From Mycolicibacterium litorale (lineage in GTDB: Bacteria > Actinomycetota > Actinomycetes > Mycobacteriales > Mycobacteriaceae): DNA of 64,000 bases. The stretch spans positions 4,526,001-4,590,000 of the forward strand of contig NZ_AP023287.1 in the NCBI RefSeq assembly GCF_014218295.1. The letters run 5' to 3'. Of this stretch, positions 34,236-43,359 are shown one piece after another (position 1 is the stretch's first letter; every line of letters starts with the position of its first letter). Position numbers and translations under genes: made by a program. The notes beneath the pieces were generated by a model. It was not told where the DNA came from. It did no database searches and saw nothing but the letters and a program-made list of their open reading frames with translations.

Positions 34236-36262
34236 AGGAAAGCCGCGGCGACGCCCGCGTCGACCGGCACGTGCAGCCCGGTGGTGTGCGAGAAGTCCGA
34301 GGTGCACAGCGCGAACGCGGCGTTGGCGACGTTCTCGGGCAGCACCTCCCGCTTGAGCAGGGTGCGCTGCGCGTAGTACTTGCCGAGCTCCTCCTCCGGA
34401 ACCCCGTACACCGCAGCGCGTTTCGCACCCCACCCGCCGGCGAAGATGCCCGAACCGCGCACCACGCCGTCGGGGTTGATGCCGTTGACCTTGACGCCGT
34501 GTTCGCCGAGTTCGGCGGCGAGCAGCCGGACCTGGTGGGCCTGGTCGGCCTTGGTCGCCGAGTAGGCGATGTTGTTGGGTCCGGCGAACACCGAGTTCTT
34601 CGACGAGATGTAGATGATGTCGCCGCCGAGGCCCTGGTCGATGAGCGCCTTCGCCGCGGCCTTGGACACCAGGAAGGAGCCGCGAGCCATCACGTTGTGC
34701 TGCAGATCCCAGTCCTCGGCGGTGGTTTCCAGCAGCGACTTCGACAGCGACAGCCCGGCGTTGTTCACCACGATGTCGATGCCGCCGAACGCCAGGACGG
34801 TGGCGTCGATGGCGGCCTGCACGGCCGTCTCGTCGGTGACGTCTGCGGCGATCCCCACCGCCACGTCGGCGGTGCCGATCTCTTCGGCTGCCGCACACGC
34901 CTTCTGCGCGTCCAGGTCCGCGATCACCACACAGGCGCCCTCGGCGGCCAACCGGGTGGCGATGGCCTTACCGATGCCCGACGCCGCACCGGTCACCAGC
35001 GCGATGCGGGTGGCCAGCGGCTTGGGCTTCGGCATGCGCTGCAGTTTCGCCTCCTCCAGCGCCCAGTACTCGATCCGGAACTTCTCGGCCTCGTCGATCG
35101 GCTGGTAGGTCGAGATCGCCTCGGCGCCGCGCATCACGTTGACGGCGTTGAGGTAGAACTCGCCGGCCACCCGGGCGGTCTGCTTGTCCTTGCCGTAGCT
35201 GAACATGCCGACGCCGGGGATCAGCACGATCGCCGGGTCGGCGCCGCGCATCGCTGGGCTGTCCGGGCTCGCATGCCGCTCGTAGTACGCGCGGTAGTCG
35301 GCGCGATACGCCTCGTGCAGTGCGGCCAGCCGGGCCTTGCAGTCCTCGACCGACGCATCGGCAGGCAGATCCAGCACCAGCGGTTTGACCTTGGTGCGCA
35401 GGAAGTGGTCGGGGCAGCTGGTGCCGAGCGCGGCGAGCCGGGGATGTTCGCTCGCGCCGAGGAATTCGAGCACCCGCGGATCGTCGGTGAAATGGCCGAC
35501 CTGCGGTTTGTCGGTGGAGACCAGACCGCGCAGGAACGGGGCGAGTTCGGCGGCCTTGGCGCGGCGCTGCTCCTCGGGCAGGGCGCCGTAGCCGTCCAGG
35601 GCCGTCCCGAACGGTTCGGTCCTGCCGTGTTCGGCGATGTAGCGTTCGGCGGTCTCGATGATCTCCAGCGAGTGCGCCTCCGCCTCGGCCGACGTGTCCC
35701 CCCACGCGGTGATGCCGTGGCCGCCGAGGATCGTTCCGATCGCCTGCGGGTTGGCCCGTTTGATCTCGGCGATGTCGAGGCCGAGCTGGAATCCGGGCCG
35801 CCGCCACGGCACCCACACCACCCGGTCGCCGAAGATCTGCTTGGTCAGCGCTTCCCCGTCGGCGGCGGTCGCGATCGCGATACCCGAGTCCGGGTGCAGA
35901 TGGTCGACGTGCGCGGCGTCGACCAGGCCGTGCATCGCGGTGTCGATGGACGGCGCCGCGCCGCCGCGGCCGTGCAGGCAATAGTCGAACGCGGCGACCA
36001 TCTCGTCCTCACGCTCCACGCCGGGGTAGACGTCGACGAGCGCCCGCATCCGGTCCAGCCGCAGCACGGCCAGGCCCTTCTCGGTCAACGTGCCGAGGTC
36101 ACCGCCGGAGCCCTTCACCCACAACAGTTCCACCGGCGCGCCGGTGACCGGGTCGGTCTCGGTCCCCTTGGCCGAGGTGTTGCCGCCGGCGTAGTTGGTG
36201 TTCTTCGGGTCGGCGCCGAGCCGGTTGGAGCGCTCGATCAGTTCTCTCACGGTGTCGGTCAT
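34229..36262 (-). CDS. bifunctional rhamnulose-1-phosphate aldolase / L-lactaldehyde dehydrogenase
   Basis: 677 residues. The N-terminal 400 are a class II aldolase (NYAGGNTSAKG, VDHLHPDSGIAIAT, GGHGITAWG with the zinc His residues). Residues from about 420 are a complete SDR (VTGAASGIGKAIA, NNAGLS, a Ser region ISSKNS, YSATKADQ). The first part splits L-rhamnulose-1-phosphate to DHAP and L-lactaldehyde; the fused SDR oxidises the aldehyde to L-lactate, as known for RhaEW-type enzymes. It begins 4 bp after rhaI. Confidence 0.92.
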   Translation of the reverse strand: MTDTVRELIERSNRLGADPKNTNYAGGNTSAKGTETDPVTGAPVELLWVKGSGGDLGTLTEKGLAVLRLDRMRALVDVYPGVEREDEMVAAFDYCLHGRGGAAPSIDTAMHGLVDAAHVDHLHPDSGIAIATAADGEALTKQIFGDRVVWVPWRRPGFQLGLDIAEIKRANPQAIGTILGGHGITAWGDTSAEAEAHSLEIIETAERYIAEHGRTEPFGTALDGYGALPEEQRRAKAAELAPFLRGLVSTDKPQVGHFTDDPRVLEFLGASEHPRLAALGTSCPDHFLRTKVKPLVLDLPADASVEDCKARLAALHEAYRADYRAYYERHASPDSPAMRGADPAIVLIPGVGMFSYGKDKQTARVAGEFYLNAVNVMRGAEAISTYQPIDEAEKFRIEYWALEEAKLQRMPKPKPLATRIALVTGAASGIGKAIATRLAAEGACVVIADLDAQKACAAAEEIGTADVAVGIAADVTDETAVQAAIDATVLAFGGIDIVVNNAGLSLSKSLLETTAEDWDLQHNVMARGSFLVSKAAAKALIDQGLGGDIIYISSKNSVFAGPNNIAYSATKADQAHQVRLLAAELGEHGVKVNGINPDGVVRGSGIFAGGWGAKRAAVYGVPEEELGKYYAQRTLLKREVLPENVANAAFALCTSDFSHTTGLHVPVDAGVAAAFLR

Positions 36263-36266
36263 GTCG

Positions 36267-37415
36267 TCACGCTCCCCAGCTCGATGGTGTGCCGCCGACG
36301 CGGTCGGCGGCGATGGTGTCCTGGTATCCCGATTCGGTGTACGCGGCCATCGGGTCGGCGGGCAGGCCCCGCTCGGTGCGCCACTGCGCCAGCTGCGGAC
36401 GCACGTCGGTGTAGAAGGCGTCCATGATGATCGCGTTGGCGCCCAACACATCTGCGGCTTCCTGCGCTGCGGTGAGCGCATCGGTGTCGACGAGCAGCGC
36501 CCTGGCCGTCATTTCGAGGACGTTGAGCACCGACCGGATCTGTCCGGGGATCTTCGCCTCGATGTTGTGGCACTGGTCGAGCATCAGGGCCACTCCCGAA
36601 GACGGGTCCAGCCCGCCGCCGCGGACCACCTCGAACATGATGCGGAACAGCTGGAACGGATCGGCCGCCCCGACGATGAGGTCGTCGTCGGCGTAGAACC
36701 GAGAGTTGAAGTCGAACGACCCCAGCCGGCCCAGCCGCAGCAGCTGGGCGACGATGAACTCGATGTTCGTGCCCGGCGCGTGGTGGCCGGTGTCGAGGCA
36801 GACCATCGCCCGCTCACCGAGCGCGGTCACATGCGCGTACGACGTCCCCCAGTCCGGCACGTCGGTCATGTACATCGCCGGCTCGAAGAACTTGTACTCC
36901 AACACCATTCGTTGATGCGGGCCGATGTGGCCGTAGATCTCGGCCAGCGATTCGGCGAGCCGCTCCTGACGGCCGCGGATGTCGCCCTGACCGGGATAGT
37001 TTGTGCCGTCGGCCAGCCACACCTTCAGGTCACGCGAACCGGTCTGGTTCATCACCTCGATGCAGTGCAGGTGGTGGTCGATCGCCTTGCGGCGCACCGC
37101 CTTGTCGGTGTGGGTGAGGCTGCCGAACTTGTAGTCGTCGTCCTGGAAGGTGTTGGAGTTGACGGTGCCCAGCTCCACCCCGTGGTCCTTGGCGTACGCC
37201 GACAGCGCGGCGTAGTCGTCGACCGTGTCCCACGGGATGTGCAGCGCCACCCTCGGCGCCAGCCCGGTCATCCGGTGCACCATCGCGGCGTCGGCGATCT
37301 TCTCCTCGACGGTGCGCGCGGTGCCGGGGGTCCCGAAGACCTTGAAGCGGGTGCCCGAGTTGCCGAACGCCCATGACGGCAGTTCGATCTCGAGGTTGTC
37401 CAGTAGCGGGTTCAT
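36267..37415 (-). CDS. rhaI: L-rhamnose isomerase (RhaI type)
   Basis: 382 residues of the xylose-isomerase-like TIM barrel: HIPWDTVDDY, KVWLADGTNYPGQ, MVLEYKFFEPA, CLDTGHHAPGTN and GSFDFNSRFYADDD supply the two-metal site residues. These match the Pseudomonas stutzeri-type rhamnose isomerase rather than the E. coli RhaA type. It converts L-rhamnose to L-rhamnulose. The start overlaps the transporter stop (ATGA). Confidence 0.92.
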   Translation of the reverse strand: MNPLLDNLEIELPSWAFGNSGTRFKVFGTPGTARTVEEKIADAAMVHRMTGLAPRVALHIPWDTVDDYAALSAYAKDHGVELGTVNSNTFQDDDYKFGSLTHTDKAVRRKAIDHHLHCIEVMNQTGSRDLKVWLADGTNYPGQGDIRGRQERLAESLAEIYGHIGPHQRMVLEYKFFEPAMYMTDVPDWGTSYAHVTALGERAMVCLDTGHHAPGTNIEFIVAQLLRLGRLGSFDFNSRFYADDDLIVGAADPFQLFRIMFEVVRGGGLDPSSGVALMLDQCHNIEAKIPGQIRSVLNVLEMTARALLVDTDALTAAQEAADVLGANAIIMDAFYTDVRPQLAQWRTERGLPADPMAAYTESGYQDTIAADRVGGTPSSWGA

Positions 37416-38731
37416 GGGGTGACAACTGCTTTCTCGACGGTCGCCGGTTCGACGGGCGCGCCGTAGCGTTCGGCTTCGATCTGTTTGAGGGTCTTACCCC
37501 GCGTCCGCGGCGCCCACACGGCCCCGATGACGAGGGCGACGGTGAGCAGGCCGACGAGCAGCAGGCCCACGCCGGTCAGGCCGGTGACGGCGAGCATCGT
37601 CGGGAAGAAGTAGGACAGCAGGCCGGTGGCGGTGCGCACCACGAAGAACATGACGCCCTGCGCGCTTGCGCGGTACGGCGTGGCGAACAGTTCGCTGGTC
37701 CACAGGCTGTAGAAAGCCTGGGCCCCGATACCGCTGGAGACACCCCACAGCACCGCGAAGATCAGCATGGTGGCGACCCCGCCGTCGGTGAACGCGACCA
37801 GCACGGTCCAGCCCACGATGCCCAGCGCCGCACCGATGACGTACAGCAGCCGCTGCGACATCCGGTCGGCGAGACCCATGAATCCGAAGTAGGTCGCGGC
37901 CACCGTGCAACCCCACACCAGCACCTGCAGCAGGTTCTGCTGGACCGCGCTGTGCAGGCCCGCGGTGTCGTAGACGCGCGGCATGAAGATGCCCGCCTGT
38001 CCGGCGACGGTGTTCCAGAACAGATAGATCCCGCCGAGGAAGAGCAACGCGGTGATGTTGACCTTGCGGGAGAAGAGGCCACGCAGGCCGCGGACCCCGA
38101 CGGCCGAGGCCATCTGTGTCGACTCGTGTCGGCCCTCGTCCTGCCAGATCTGCGATTCCTGCAGACCCTGCCGGATCCACCACACGATCGCCGCGACGAC
38201 GAACAGGTGGGCGAAGATCAGCCGCGATCCGAGCAGTCCGAGCGGGGCGAGCGCGGCGGCGAGGGCGAACCCGACCAGCGGTCCGGTGGACCAGGCCAGC
38301 TGTGCGGTGCCGACGTGTTTGGCCCGCTGCACCGACGGCGCCTGTTCGGCGATGTAGGTCCACGAGGCCGGCACGCCCGCGCCGACCGCGATACCCGTGA
38401 CGATGAACGCGATCAGCAGCATGGTGAAGTTCACCGCGCAGGCGGCGACCAGCACGCCGGCCATGTACACCAGCAGGTCGTAGGTGTAGATCGCCTTCCG
38501 GCCGAACCTGTCACACAGGGGGCCGCCCAGGATGGCACCGATCGCGGCGCCGAAGGCGTTGGCGCTCAACGCCGCCAGCAGGCCGACACCGAAGTTGCTG
38601 ATGCCGAATTCCGCTTGCCAGAAACCGAGGCTGGTGGCGATCGCGATGATCGACCCCGCCTCGATGTAGTTCGACATCGCGACGGAGATCGTCGCTTTCC
38701 AGCCTGTGGTGGAGCGCGCTCCTACTTTCAC
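37412..38731 (-). CDS. MFS transporter, probable L-rhamnose importer
   Basis: 439 residues, about 12 helices, with DRFGRKAIY after helix 2 and APRTRGKTLKQIEAERY near the C-terminus, both typical of sugar-porter-like MFS proteins. It lies between the mutarotase (8 bp) and isomerase (4-bp overlap) genes, so L-rhamnose is the obvious substrate. The assignment rests on context. Confidence 0.85.
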   Translation of the reverse strand: MKVGARSTTGWKATISVAMSNYIEAGSIIAIATSLGFWQAEFGISNFGVGLLAALSANAFGAAIGAILGGPLCDRFGRKAIYTYDLLVYMAGVLVAACAVNFTMLLIAFIVTGIAVGAGVPASWTYIAEQAPSVQRAKHVGTAQLAWSTGPLVGFALAAALAPLGLLGSRLIFAHLFVVAAIVWWIRQGLQESQIWQDEGRHESTQMASAVGVRGLRGLFSRKVNITALLFLGGIYLFWNTVAGQAGIFMPRVYDTAGLHSAVQQNLLQVLVWGCTVAATYFGFMGLADRMSQRLLYVIGAALGIVGWTVLVAFTDGGVATMLIFAVLWGVSSGIGAQAFYSLWTSELFATPYRASAQGVMFFVVRTATGLLSYFFPTMLAVTGLTGVGLLLVGLLTVALVIGAVWAPRTRGKTLKQIEAERYGAPVEPATVEKAVVTP

Positions 38732-38739
38732 GGCAGTCC

Positions 38740-39063
38740 TCAGGGTAGATGGAAATAGTGGGTGAGTCGGTCCATCGCGTGATCGGGCCGGTTGTCGAAG
38801 TACTCCGCCATGGTCGCCTGCCAGCGATCGTTGACATCGGTGTCGGCCATGGCGTTGGTGGCGGCCTCATAATCGTCGGTCTCGAAGTAACCGACCACCA
38901 GGCCGTCCTCGGGGCGGACGAACAGCGAGTAGTTGCGCCATCCGGTGCGTCGCAGGGCGTCGAGCATCTCCGGCCACACGTGCTCGTGGGCGGCGAGGTA
39001 GTCGTCGATGCGGTCACGCTTGAGCTGGAGGAGGAAGCAGACCCGCTCGGTGGTCTCCGCCAT
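38740..39063 (-). CDS. rhaM: L-rhamnose mutarotase
   Basis: 107 residues, the normal RhaM length. CFLLQLKRDRIDDYLAAHEHVWPEMLDALRRTGWRNYSLF and the end WQATMAEYFDNRPDHAMDRL are the family pattern, with a His in HEHVWPEM. It interconverts the anomers of L-rhamnose. ATG 39063 follows GAGGAG by 5 nt. First gene of the rha operon, directly behind the promoter and LacI-type operator. Confidence 0.93.
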   Translation of the reverse strand: MAETTERVCFLLQLKRDRIDDYLAAHEHVWPEMLDALRRTGWRNYSLFVRPEDGLVVGYFETDDYEAATNAMADTDVNDRWQATMAEYFDNRPDHAMDRLTHYFHLP

Positions 39064-39077
39064 GAGCACTCCTCGTT

Positions 39078-39091
39078 TTGAAACGTTTCAA
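39078..39091. promoter_or_regulatory. LacI-type operator of the rhamnose operon
   Basis: TTGAAACGTTTCAA is a perfect 14-bp palindrome with the central CG typical of LacI-family operators. It lies about 9-22 bp downstream of the predicted start of transcription and 15 bp before rhaM. Confidence 0.85.
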
Positions 39092-39104
39092 CACGTGACT
39101 GCGC

Positions 39105-40109
39105 TCACAGTAGGGGACGCCATGGGAGGCAGTCAAGATTCCCTACCGTCGCGCCGAACGTGCATCCACTGCGAGAATTCGGCAGATTCTTCGCAGTACG
39201 CTCACGCTCGGCGGAATCACCCCAGCCCGAGCACCCGCAGCGCGTTGTCCTTGAGAACCAGCCGCCGCACCGCGGGTCGATGCCGAGGTCGTCGAAGTCG
39301 CGCCGCCACCGGTCGAGCGGGATGTACGGGTAGTCGGTGCCGAACAGCACCTTCGTGCGCAGCTGCCGCCGCATCGCGGCGACCAGCTGGGGCGGGAAGT
39401 ACTTCGGCGACCAGCCGGACAGGTCGATGAACACGTTGGCCTTGTGCGCGGCGATCGAGATCTGCGCGTCCACCCAGGGCACCGCGGGATGGGCCATCAC
39501 GATCGTGAGCTCCGGGAAGTCGGCGGCCACGTCGTCGAGCAGCATCGGGTCGGAGTAGCGCAGTTTGATGCCGTGGCCGCCGGGCAGGCCCGCCCCCATC
39601 CCGGTCTGCCCGGTGTGGAACAGCGCGGGCACGCCGGCACCCGCGATCGCCTCGTAGATCGGGTAGAAGCGGCGGTCGTTGGGTTCGAACGCCTGCATGC
39701 TCGGGTGGAACTTGAAACCCCGGACGCCGTAGTCGCGGACCAGTTCGTGGACCCGGTGCACCGCGCGCCTCTCATGCCACGGGTCGACGCTGCCGAACGG
39801 GATCAGCACGTCGTTGTTGCGGACCGCGCCGGCGACGAGGTCCTCGATCGAGTTGGGGGCGTGCCGCATTCCGGTGCGCGCGTCGATGGTGAACACCACG
39901 GCCGCGGTGTTGTGGCGGCGATACAGGTCGGCGAGCGCGTCGACGCTCGACAGCGCCCCGGTGTCGAGCTTGAAGTATGCGGCCGTGGCCTCGACCAACG
40001 CGTCGTCGTAGGCGGCGTGGCCGTGGCCGTCGACCTCCACATGCGTGTGGAAGTCGACGGCGTCGACGCGCGCGAAATCGATTCCGTACTCGTACTTCCC
40101 GTCCACCAT
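39105..40109 (-). CDS. amidohydrolase_2-family enzyme with a 3' frameshift
   Basis: Residues 1-277 are a well-conserved TIM-barrel amidohydrolase: VDFHTHVEV (HxH metal site), GFKFHPSMQAF, IVMAHPAVPWVD and LFGTDYPYIPLDRW (catalytic Asp), as in ACMSD/4-oxalomesaconate hydratase-like enzymes. After GIDP the frame loses similarity and runs on to 39105. Shifting by one base near 39273 restores a natural ending (VRRLVLKDNALRVLGLG) with a stop at 39217-39219. One base looks deleted in CCG(G)CGG. As read, the tail overlaps the rha promoter, which supports the shorter ending. Last gene of the catabolic operon. Confidence 0.8.
   Translation of the reverse strand: MVDGKYEYGIDFARVDAVDFHTHVEVDGHGHAAYDDALVEATAAYFKLDTGALSSVDALADLYRRHNTAAVVFTIDARTGMRHAPNSIEDLVAGAVRNNDVLIPFGSVDPWHERRAVHRVHELVRDYGVRGFKFHPSMQAFEPNDRRFYPIYEAIAGAGVPALFHTGQTGMGAGLPGGHGIKLRYSDPMLLDDVAADFPELTIVMAHPAVPWVDAQISIAAHKANVFIDLSGWSPKYFPPQLVAAMRRQLRTKVLFGTDYPYIPLDRWRRDFDDLGIDPRCGGWFSRTTRCGCSGWGDSAERERTAKNLPNSRSGCTFGATVGNLDCLPWRPLL
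39107..39136 (-). promoter_or_regulatory. predicted promoter of the rhamnose operon
   Basis: On the minus strand TTGACT (39136-39131), 18 nt, then TACTGT (39112-39107), close to the sigma-A consensus. Transcription would begin near 39100, just before the LacI-type operator. Confidence 0.65.
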
Positions 40110-40119
40110 GGCCGCGAGA

Positions 40120-40173
40120 CTACGGTTGTTGACCGAAATCCGCGGGAATCCTTCAACAACCGTAGGCTCGGCG
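40120..40173. repeat. inverted-repeat element, copy A
   Basis: Perfect 13-bp arms CTACGGTTGTTGA and TCAACAACCGTAG separated by 20 bp, then a GCTCGGCG tail. It lies 11 bp before the amidohydrolase start. A second element of the same length lies at 48513-48566 (41 of 54 positions equal by eye, arms best conserved). Confidence 0.85.
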
Positions 40174-40175
40174 CG

Positions 40176-41612
40176 TCAGTGGGCGGCGGCCTCCGGCGCG
40201 TAACCCAGCGCGGCCTTGATCTCGAGGAACTCGTCGAACGCGAACGGGCCCCACTCGCGTCCGTTGCCGCTGCGCTTGTAGCCGCCGAACGGGGCGCTCA
40301 TGTCGAAGCCGTGGTTGATCGCCACCGAACCGGCGCGGATCCGGCGGGCCACCTCGCGGGCCTTGTCCAGGTCGGCGGCCGAGACGTAGCCCGCCAGCCC
40401 GTAGTCGGTGTCGTTGGCGATGTCGATCGCCTGGTCGAGGTCGTCGTAGCCCAGGATGCACAGCACCGGCCCGAAGATCTCCTCACGCGCGATCGTCATG
40501 TCGTTGGTGACGTGCGCGAACACCGTCGGCTTGACGTAGTAGCCCTGCGCCAGCCCATCGGGTCGGCCGGTTCCGCCGATGACGACCGTCGCTCCCTCGT
40601 CGATGCCCTTCTGGATCAGGCCCTGGATCTTGTCGAACTGCGCCTTCGACGCGACCGGTCCGATCGCGCTCTTGTCGCCCGGATCGCCCACCTTGACCGC
40701 GCCTGCGGTCTGCTTGGCGATCTCGATCGCCTCGTCCATCCGGGAGTTCGGGACCAGCATGCGCGACGGCGCGTTGCAGCTCTGGCCGCTGTTCACCATC
40801 ATCACGCTCACGCCCGCCGTCACGCTCTTGGCGAAGTCGTCGTCGTCGAGCACGATGTTGGGGCTCTTTCCGCCCAGTTCCTGCGTGACCCGCTTGACGG
40901 TCGGCGCGGCGTTGCGGGCCACCTCGACCCCCGCCCGCGTCGACCCGGTGAACGACACCATGTCGACGTCCGGGTGGCTCGACAGCGGGGCGCCCACGCC
41001 GGGTCCGTCGCCGTAGACCAGGTTGTAGACACCGGCGGGAACCCCTGCCGTCTCGACGATTTCGGTGAAGATCTGCGCCGAGTACGGTGCCACCTCCGAC
41101 GGTTTGAGCACCATCGTGCAGCCGGTGGCCAGCGCCGGGAACACCTTGCAGGCGATCTGGTTGAGCGGCCAGTTCCACGGCGTGATCAGGCCGCACACGC
41201 CGACCGGCTCCTTCACCACCAGCGTCGACCCGTGCTGCTCCTCGAACTGGAAGTTCTTCAGCGCCTCCATGGCGGTGGTCAGGTGACCGATGCCCAGGTT
41301 CACCTGCGGACCCGCGGCCAGCGACGGCGGTGCCCCCATCTCCTCGGCCACCGCATCGGCGAGGTCACCGGCCCGGTTCTGGTACTCGGCGAGGATCGCC
41401 TGCAGCAGGTCGAGGCGCTCCTCGCGGGTGGACTGCGACCACGTCGGGAACGCCCGGCGGGCGGCGGCGACCGCCAGGTCCACGTCGGCCGAGGAGCCCA
41501 GCGCGATCCTGCCGGAGATCTCCTCGGTCGTCGGATTGTCGACCTCGAGGGTGTTCGGGCGAAGCGGCTCGACCCACTCGCCGTCGATGTAGAACTTCAG
41601 ATACTCACGCAT
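40176..41612 (-). CDS. NAD(P)-dependent aldehyde dehydrogenase
   Basis: 478 residues. LITPWNWPL, the catalytic-Glu motif QELGGKSPN near residue 250, the nucleophile Cys in [12 protein letters not shown] near residue 280 and the C-terminal [13 protein letters not shown] are all present. It should oxidise an aldehyde to the acid. GGGAAGAG precedes the ATG. It lies between the ThDP enzyme gene (27 bp) and the amidohydrolase, so its aldehyde may come from the ThDP enzyme (inference). Confidence 0.92.
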   Translation of the reverse strand: MREYLKFYIDGEWVEPLRPNTLEVDNPTTEEISGRIALGSSADVDLAVAAARRAFPTWSQSTREERLDLLQAILAEYQNRAGDLADAVAEEMGAPPSLAAGPQVNLGIGHLTTAMEALKNFQFEEQHGSTLVVKEPVGVCGLITPWNWPLNQIACKVFPALATGCTMVLKPSEVAPYSAQIFTEIVETAGVPAGVYNLVYGDGPGVGAPLSSHPDVDMVSFTGSTRAGVEVARNAAPTVKRVTQELGGKSPNIVLDDDDFAKSVTAGVSVMMVNSGQSCNAPSRMLVPNSRMDEAIEIAKQTAGAVKVGDPGDKSAIGPVASKAQFDKIQGLIQKGIDEGATVVIGGTGRPDGLAQGYYVKPTVFAHVTNDMTIAREEIFGPVLCILGYDDLDQAIDIANDTDYGLAGYVSAADLDKAREVARRIRAGSVAINHGFDMSAPFGGYKRSGNGREWGPFAFDEFLEIKAALGYAPEAAAH

Positions 41613-41639
41613 GTGTCCACTCTTCCCTAGTCCGCGCTG

Positions 41640-43355
41640 CTACTGGGTGCCTTCGGCATACCAGGTCCGGAATCGGTCGTATTTCGGCATCTCCTCGGAG
41701 TTGGCCTTGGGGTCGATGCAGACGTGCACGACGGCGGTCTTGCCGCTGGCGTAGGCGCGTTGGATCGCCGGGCCGATCTCGTCGTCCTTCTCGACGTACT
41801 CGCCGTGGCACCCGAACCCCTCGGCGATCCTGTCCATCCGGACCTCCTTGCTCCAGTGGACACCGGGTTGCGGCGACGGCTGCTCGAACGTGCGCTTGTA
41901 GACGCCGACTTCGAGTCCCCACTGGTGGTCGACACCGACCACGCACACCAGCGGCAGACCCTCACGGGCGGCGGTCTCCAACTCGGCGATGTGGAACAGG
42001 AACGCCGAATCGCTGGTCAGCAGCATCACCGGGCGCTTGCGGCCGTCGGCGACCGAGGCGCCGACCGCGTACGGCAGCCCGGTGCCGAGGTGGCCGAAGT
42101 TCTGGTTCCAGATCACGTCGCGCGGTTTGGCCTGCGAGTAGGTCCACTGGAAGATCACCGTCGCCCCGCCGTCGCGCACCATGATGCCGTCTTCGGCGTA
42201 CTCGTTGAACGCCTTGGTGGCCTCGACGACGAAGCGCGCCGGGTGCACCGGGGTGCGGCCGGTCGGGGCTTCGTCGGCCACCCGGGCCAGCTCGGCGGCG
42301 TCGGCTTCGACCAGGGCCGCGAGATCGGCCGACGGGGTCCGGGGCGTGTCCCGCAGCGCGTCGACGAGTTGCGGCACCACTCCCCGCAGATCGCCGACCA
42401 GGGGTACGTCGAACTGCCGGTTCACGCCGATCGCGGCGGGATCCTGCTCGACGTAGACCCACTTGCGGTGCGCGTCGTTGCCGGCCCAGTGCTGCGTCCG
42501 GCCGTAGTGCATGGGTTCCCCGAGTTCGGTGCCGAGTGCCACGCACAGATCGGACTGCTCGACGGCCTCGTTGGCGGCCGGGGAGAACAGGTACGGGAAC
42601 GTGCGGTCCTCCAGGCCGGGGATGTAGGAGGTGCCGCCCGAGGTCTGGATCACCGGGCACGCCATCAGCTCGGCCAGCTCCCTGACCTGCTCCTGGGTGC
42701 GTGAGGTGTGCACGCCGTGGCCCACCAGCAGGATCGGGCGGTCGGCCTCGCGGATCAGTCGCGCGGCCTCGGCGACCTCCCGCTCCCCCGCCCCCTGGTT
42801 GACGAGCCGATATCGGCTGGGTGGCAACGGTTCCGGGACGTCGAGTTCCTCGAGGATGACGTGCGACGGGTATTCGATGTAGCTCGGACCCGGCGTCCCG
42901 GACATCGAGCGGCGGATCGCCTCGCGCACGATCTCGTCGGTCTGGTCGGCGTACTCGATCGAGCTGCTGTATTTGACCGACGGGGTGAAAAGCCCTTCCT
43001 GCTTGACGAATTGGATGCGGCCGCGGCGCACCCGTCGCTCGGTGATGCGGGCGCGCTGACCGCCGAGGAAGACGACCGGGGAGTTCTCCACCAACGCGCA
43101 CATCATCGCGCCGGCGATGTTGGCCACGCCGGGCCCAAGGGTGCCGATGCACAGCCCCGGCCTGCCCGTCATCCGCGAGGCCGCTTCGGCCATGAACCCG
43201 GCACTGAGCTCGTGGTGCGGTGCCACCACCGACCAGCCGCGGGCGTCGGCCTCGGTGAACATGTGCACGAAGTTCGGGTCCGGGATGCCGAACAGCGTGT
43301 TCACGCCCTCGGCCTCGAACAGGTCGAGGATGCGTTTGTAGACGGGGACACCCAT
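41640..43355 (-). CDS. acetolactate-synthase-like ThDP-dependent enzyme
   Basis: 571 residues with the three-domain ThDP fold. The catalytic Glu lies in HHELSAGFMAEA near residue 48, GPGVANIAGAM follows, and the cofactor region is SDSAFLFHIAELETA...DHQWGLEV near residues 460-490, where the usual GDG...NN is replaced by SDS...DHQ. That suggests a lyase or decarboxylase (2-hydroxyacyl-CoA lyase or benzaldehyde-lyase branch) rather than a true acetolactate synthase. AAGGAGAG lies 7 nt before the ATG. Part of the catabolic operon. Confidence 0.82.
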   Translation of the reverse strand: MGVPVYKRILDLFEAEGVNTLFGIPDPNFVHMFTEADARGWSVVAPHHELSAGFMAEAASRMTGRPGLCIGTLGPGVANIAGAMMCALVENSPVVFLGGQRARITERRVRRGRIQFVKQEGLFTPSVKYSSSIEYADQTDEIVREAIRRSMSGTPGPSYIEYPSHVILEELDVPEPLPPSRYRLVNQGAGEREVAEAARLIREADRPILLVGHGVHTSRTQEQVRELAELMACPVIQTSGGTSYIPGLEDRTFPYLFSPAANEAVEQSDLCVALGTELGEPMHYGRTQHWAGNDAHRKWVYVEQDPAAIGVNRQFDVPLVGDLRGVVPQLVDALRDTPRTPSADLAALVEADAAELARVADEAPTGRTPVHPARFVVEATKAFNEYAEDGIMVRDGGATVIFQWTYSQAKPRDVIWNQNFGHLGTGLPYAVGASVADGRKRPVMLLTSDSAFLFHIAELETAAREGLPLVCVVGVDHQWGLEVGVYKRTFEQPSPQPGVHWSKEVRMDRIAEGFGCHGEYVEKDDEIGPAIQRAYASGKTAVVHVCIDPKANSEEMPKYDRFRTWYAEGTQ

Positions 43356-43359
43356 GGGG

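Noticed and set aside
33455..36427. 990-codon plus-strand open frame
   Set aside because: It lies opposite rhaB and the aldolase/dehydrogenase, both with complete motifs on the minus strand; its own translation has none.
39444..41630. 728-codon plus-strand open frame
   Set aside because: It is antisense to the amidohydrolase and aldehyde dehydrogenase genes, with low-complexity composition.
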